Assembly (NCBI GenBank): GCA_024235655.1
Contig: JACKLY010000004.1
Coordinates: forward strand, 193,151-257,150
DNA: 64,000 nt
Direction of reading: 5' to 3'
DNA from: Zoogloeaceae bacterium
Lineage (GTDB): Bacteria > Pseudomonadota > Gammaproteobacteria > Burkholderiales > Rhodocyclaceae
Both the position numbers and the translations under genes were made by a program. Of the stretch, positions 61,975 to 64,000 are shown one piece after another (position 1 is the first letter of the stretch; each line of letters opens with the position of its first letter). The notes beneath the pieces are model-generated. The model worked only from the letters and a program-made list of their open reading frames with translations. It had not been told where the DNA came from and ran no database searches.

Positions 61975-64000
61975 TTCCTGCTCCGGTCAATGTCTGCAGT
62001 CGGTTCAGCGCGTCGTAGACGCGGGCCCGGGTACGGCTCAGTGCGCCTTGCGGGTCTTTCACTTCTTCGTTGATGCGGTTGCCCATGGCGTCCAGGGTGT
62101 AGATGACCTGGTTGCCGAGGCTGTCGCTGATGCCGGTGAGGCGGTGCGCCGGATCCCAGGTGTAGTTGAGCTGGCTGCTGTCCGGCAGCGTGACCTGGGT
62201 GAGCTGGCCGACGCCGTCGTATTGGTAGCTGGTGAGCTCGTTGCCGACACTGCGGCTGGTGAGGCGCTGACGGGCGTCGTAGGTGAGCGTGGTGACTACA
62301 CCGTTGGGGTCGATGATCGTGAGCGGGTTGCCGTTGAGATCGTAGCTGGTGATCTGGGTGAGCTGGCCGAGGGCGTTGGTGACGCTGGCGAGTTGGCCGC
62401 GTTTGCCCATATCGGGATCGGCTGCGTCGTAGTACGTATAGGTGGTGGTGTCTGCGGCATCGGTACGGGGGCCGTCGGCAGTGAGGACCTGGCCGTGTTG
62501 GTTGTAGGTCCAGGTCGAGGTGCGTGCCACTCCGGAAACAGAAGCCGCAAAGCCGGTGCTGCCGTTGGCATCGGCGGTGGCCTGTTCGGTCTTCTTGCAG
62601 AGGACGCCGATGGGTTGAGTACCGCCGGTGATGCTGGGGACGGTGGCACCGGCCGGAGCGCAGGTGACAACGTTGCCGTTGTCGACATCGCCGTTGTAGA
62701 TATAGGTCGTTAGCTTGTTGGGTTCGGCGACCTTGGTGGGCAGACGCCAATAGCTGTGCCATTGGGTGCTGGTTGTTTTTGCTTCGGGTTTGCCACTGGC
62801 CTCTACGCGTTTGGTTTCGAGGTTACGGGCAAGGTCGTAGGTGTAGGTGGTGACGTTGCCGTTGAAGTCGGTGCGGCTTGATACGTTGCCGTTGGTGTCG
62901 TAGGTGAGGGAGGCCGATGCGGGGCCACAGCCGGCGCCGCCGGGTTGGCTGCTGCCGGTGCTCTTTACGACACCGAGGATGGTCTGGAAGTTGTAGGTGT
63001 AGGCAGTGCCTCGGGCGTCGGTGAGCGTGGTGCTGTTGGTGCCGAAGCTGAGCTGGTTGCTGCCGACGTTGCCGGCGAGGACTTCGCCAACTGCCCTGCC
63101 CTGGCTATCGTAGGTGTAGGTGATGGTGCGGCTGCCGTTTTCATCGGTGATGCCGGTGAGGGCATTGGGGAAGCTGGTGTTTTCGTAGTGGTAGGTCTTG
63201 GTCCGGGTGTCGGGATAGGTGACGGTGGCCAGGTTGCCGGCAGTGTCGTAGGTGTAGGTCAGGGGGCCGGCCGGGGTCACGATTTGGTTGATTCGGTTCT
63301 GGGCATCGTAGGCGAACTGGAGGCTGTGGCCATACGTATCGGTGACCGTAGCCAGTCGGTTCTGGGCGTCGTAGGTCAGGGTCTCTGCCCTGCCCCGGTT
63401 GTCGGTGAGGCTGTTGAGGCGGCCGGCGGTATCGTAACGTTCAACAGTGCCGTCGGCGGCGTTGTGATAGCGGTAGCCCGTAACTTCACTGTACAGGTTG
63501 TCGACAATATCGCCAGTGGGTACATAGATACTGGCCGATTTGATAAAGGCGTAGACCTTGCCGTCAACACGTGCGGCACGAACGGTGCCGGTTGTGGATT
63601 CGATGTGGAGCTTCTGTGTGAAATCAGCGCGCCAACGTGGGCCGAAGACGGTGCCGATAGTGGCGGCGCTGCTGTTGTAGTAGCGGTTTAGCGACAGGGA
63701 GCTTGTGATATCGGCTTCGGCGAGCCATTTGTTGCCGCTACCAACGGCAATCGGTCGGGGTGTGGACGGACAGGTGGGACCGTTATTGTTCGCCGTAGCC
63801 GGATCGACACAGAGCGCCTGGTTGGCATCATCTTTCAACTGGCCAGCGGGGCATTGGCAGATACCGTTGGCGTCGCGACTCTGACCGCTCGGGCAAGGCG
63901 CTAGTGGTATGCACTGCCCCGTATTCTGATCTCGTTGCTGCGTCTGTGGATCACAGTCGAGGCGAGTGCAGATACTGCCGTTCAACGTCCAGTTCTGGTT
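61967..64000 (-). CDS. RHS N-terminal chain (5' end outside window)
   Basis: At least 677 residues are open to the window edge. A Cys-rich segment with PCPSG.SRDANGICQCPAGQ comes first, then a DUF6531-like start of the RHS region (PIAVGSGNKWLAEADI...LSLNRYYNSS). Many YD repeats follow, ending ALSRTRARVYDALNRLQTL. It stops with TAA where a typical RHS protein would continue into the next repeats; that continuation is in the middle chain. The N-terminus and any export or trafficking domain lie beyond 64,000. Confidence 0.82.
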   Translation of the reverse strand, partial: NQNWTLNGSICTRLDCDPQTQQRDQNTGQCIPLAPCPSGQSRDANGICQCPAGQLKDDANQALCVDPATANNNGPTCPSTPRPIAVGSGNKWLAEADITSSLSLNRYYNSSAATIGTVFGPRWRADFTQKLHIESTTGTVRAARVDGKVYAFIKSASIYVPTGDIVDNLYSEVTGYRYHNAADGTVERYDTAGRLNSLTDNRGRAETLTYDAQNRLATVTDTYGHSLQFAYDAQNRINQIVTPAGPLTYTYDTAGNLATVTYPDTRTKTYHYENTSFPNALTGITDENGSRTITYTYDSQGRAVGEVLAGNVGSNQLSFGTNSTTLTDARGTAYTYNFQTILGVVKSTGSSQPGGAGCGPASASLTYDTNGNVSSRTDFNGNVTTYTYDLARNLETKRVEASGKPEAKTTSTQWHSYWRLPTKVAEPNKLTTYIYNGDVDNGNVVTCAPAGATVPSITGGTQPIGVLCKKTEQATADANGSTGFAASVSGVARTSTWTYNQHGQVLTADGPRTDAADTTTYTYYDAADPDMGKRGQLASVTNALGQLTQITSYDLNGNPLTIIDPNGVVTTLTYDARQRLTSRSVGNELTSYQYDGVGQLTQVTLPDSSQLNYTWDPAHRLTGISDSLGNQVIYTLDAMGNRINEEVKDPQGALSRTRARVYDALNRLQTLTGAGNE

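Noticed and set aside
58328..64000. Possible CRISPR-like periodicity
   Set aside because: Repeats are imperfect, coding, and lack constant spacers; they encode YD and golvesin units.

Overview
The window looks like chromosomal DNA of a beta-proteobacterium, most likely in or near the Rhodocyclales (Dechloromonas/Azonexus-like). This is inferred from gene order (rpmF-plsX-fabHDG-acpP-fabF; rpoE-rseC-mucD-lepA-lepB-rnc-era-recO-pdxJ-acpS; efp next to earP; uvrC-pgsA-tRNA cluster) and from protein character, not from a database search.

Layout. 0.1-3.5 kb: a membrane-embedded AraC-type regulator, then a four-gene operon (small membrane protein, SDR, DUF2269, DUF4166). 3.6-12.9 kb: three-carbon metabolism, with PEP carboxylase, the lactate-oxidation genes lutABC, a divergent FadR/LldR-type regulator with two matching operators, and PEP synthase. 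13-15.2 kb: a decayed IS3-family element and tRNA-Asn. 15.3-28.4 kb: an AsmA-like protein, tyrB, uvrB, a low-MW phosphatase, rne, rluC, a HAD phosphatase, a Rieske protein, an S49 peptidase, an RsmI-like methylase and a Maf protein. 28.5-34.6 kb: yceD-rpmF and the fatty-acid synthesis cluster. 34.6-47.1 kb: nadB, then the sigma-E/mucD/lepA/lepB/rnc/era/recO/pdxJ/acpS/nagZ run. 47.2-54.1 kb: efp-earP, uvrC, pgsA, four tRNAs, a DUF1178 protein and an acyltransferase.

At 54,114-54,141 there is a sequence very close to a XerCD dif site. To its left most core genes and most KOPS-like GGGNAGGG motifs point right. To its right genes and most such motifs point left. This suggests that the replication terminus lies here.

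Right of dif everything is accessory DNA: an apparent IS21-type end repeat, a KfrA-like coiled-coil DNA-binding gene divergent from a truncated tyrosine recombinase, and an intact IS3-family element whose two flanks do not match. Next comes an orphan RHS tip cut by that IS, and then an RHS locus running off the window end. The RHS locus is the most unusual part. What is normally one polypeptide is split into at least three overlapping reading frames, and the second and third each begin with their own Sec-type signal peptide. The last chain also carries nested golvesin-like repeats, the end of the RHS core, a glycine-rich tip and, overlapping its stop codon, a small membrane zinc-ribbon protein that could be the immunity partner.
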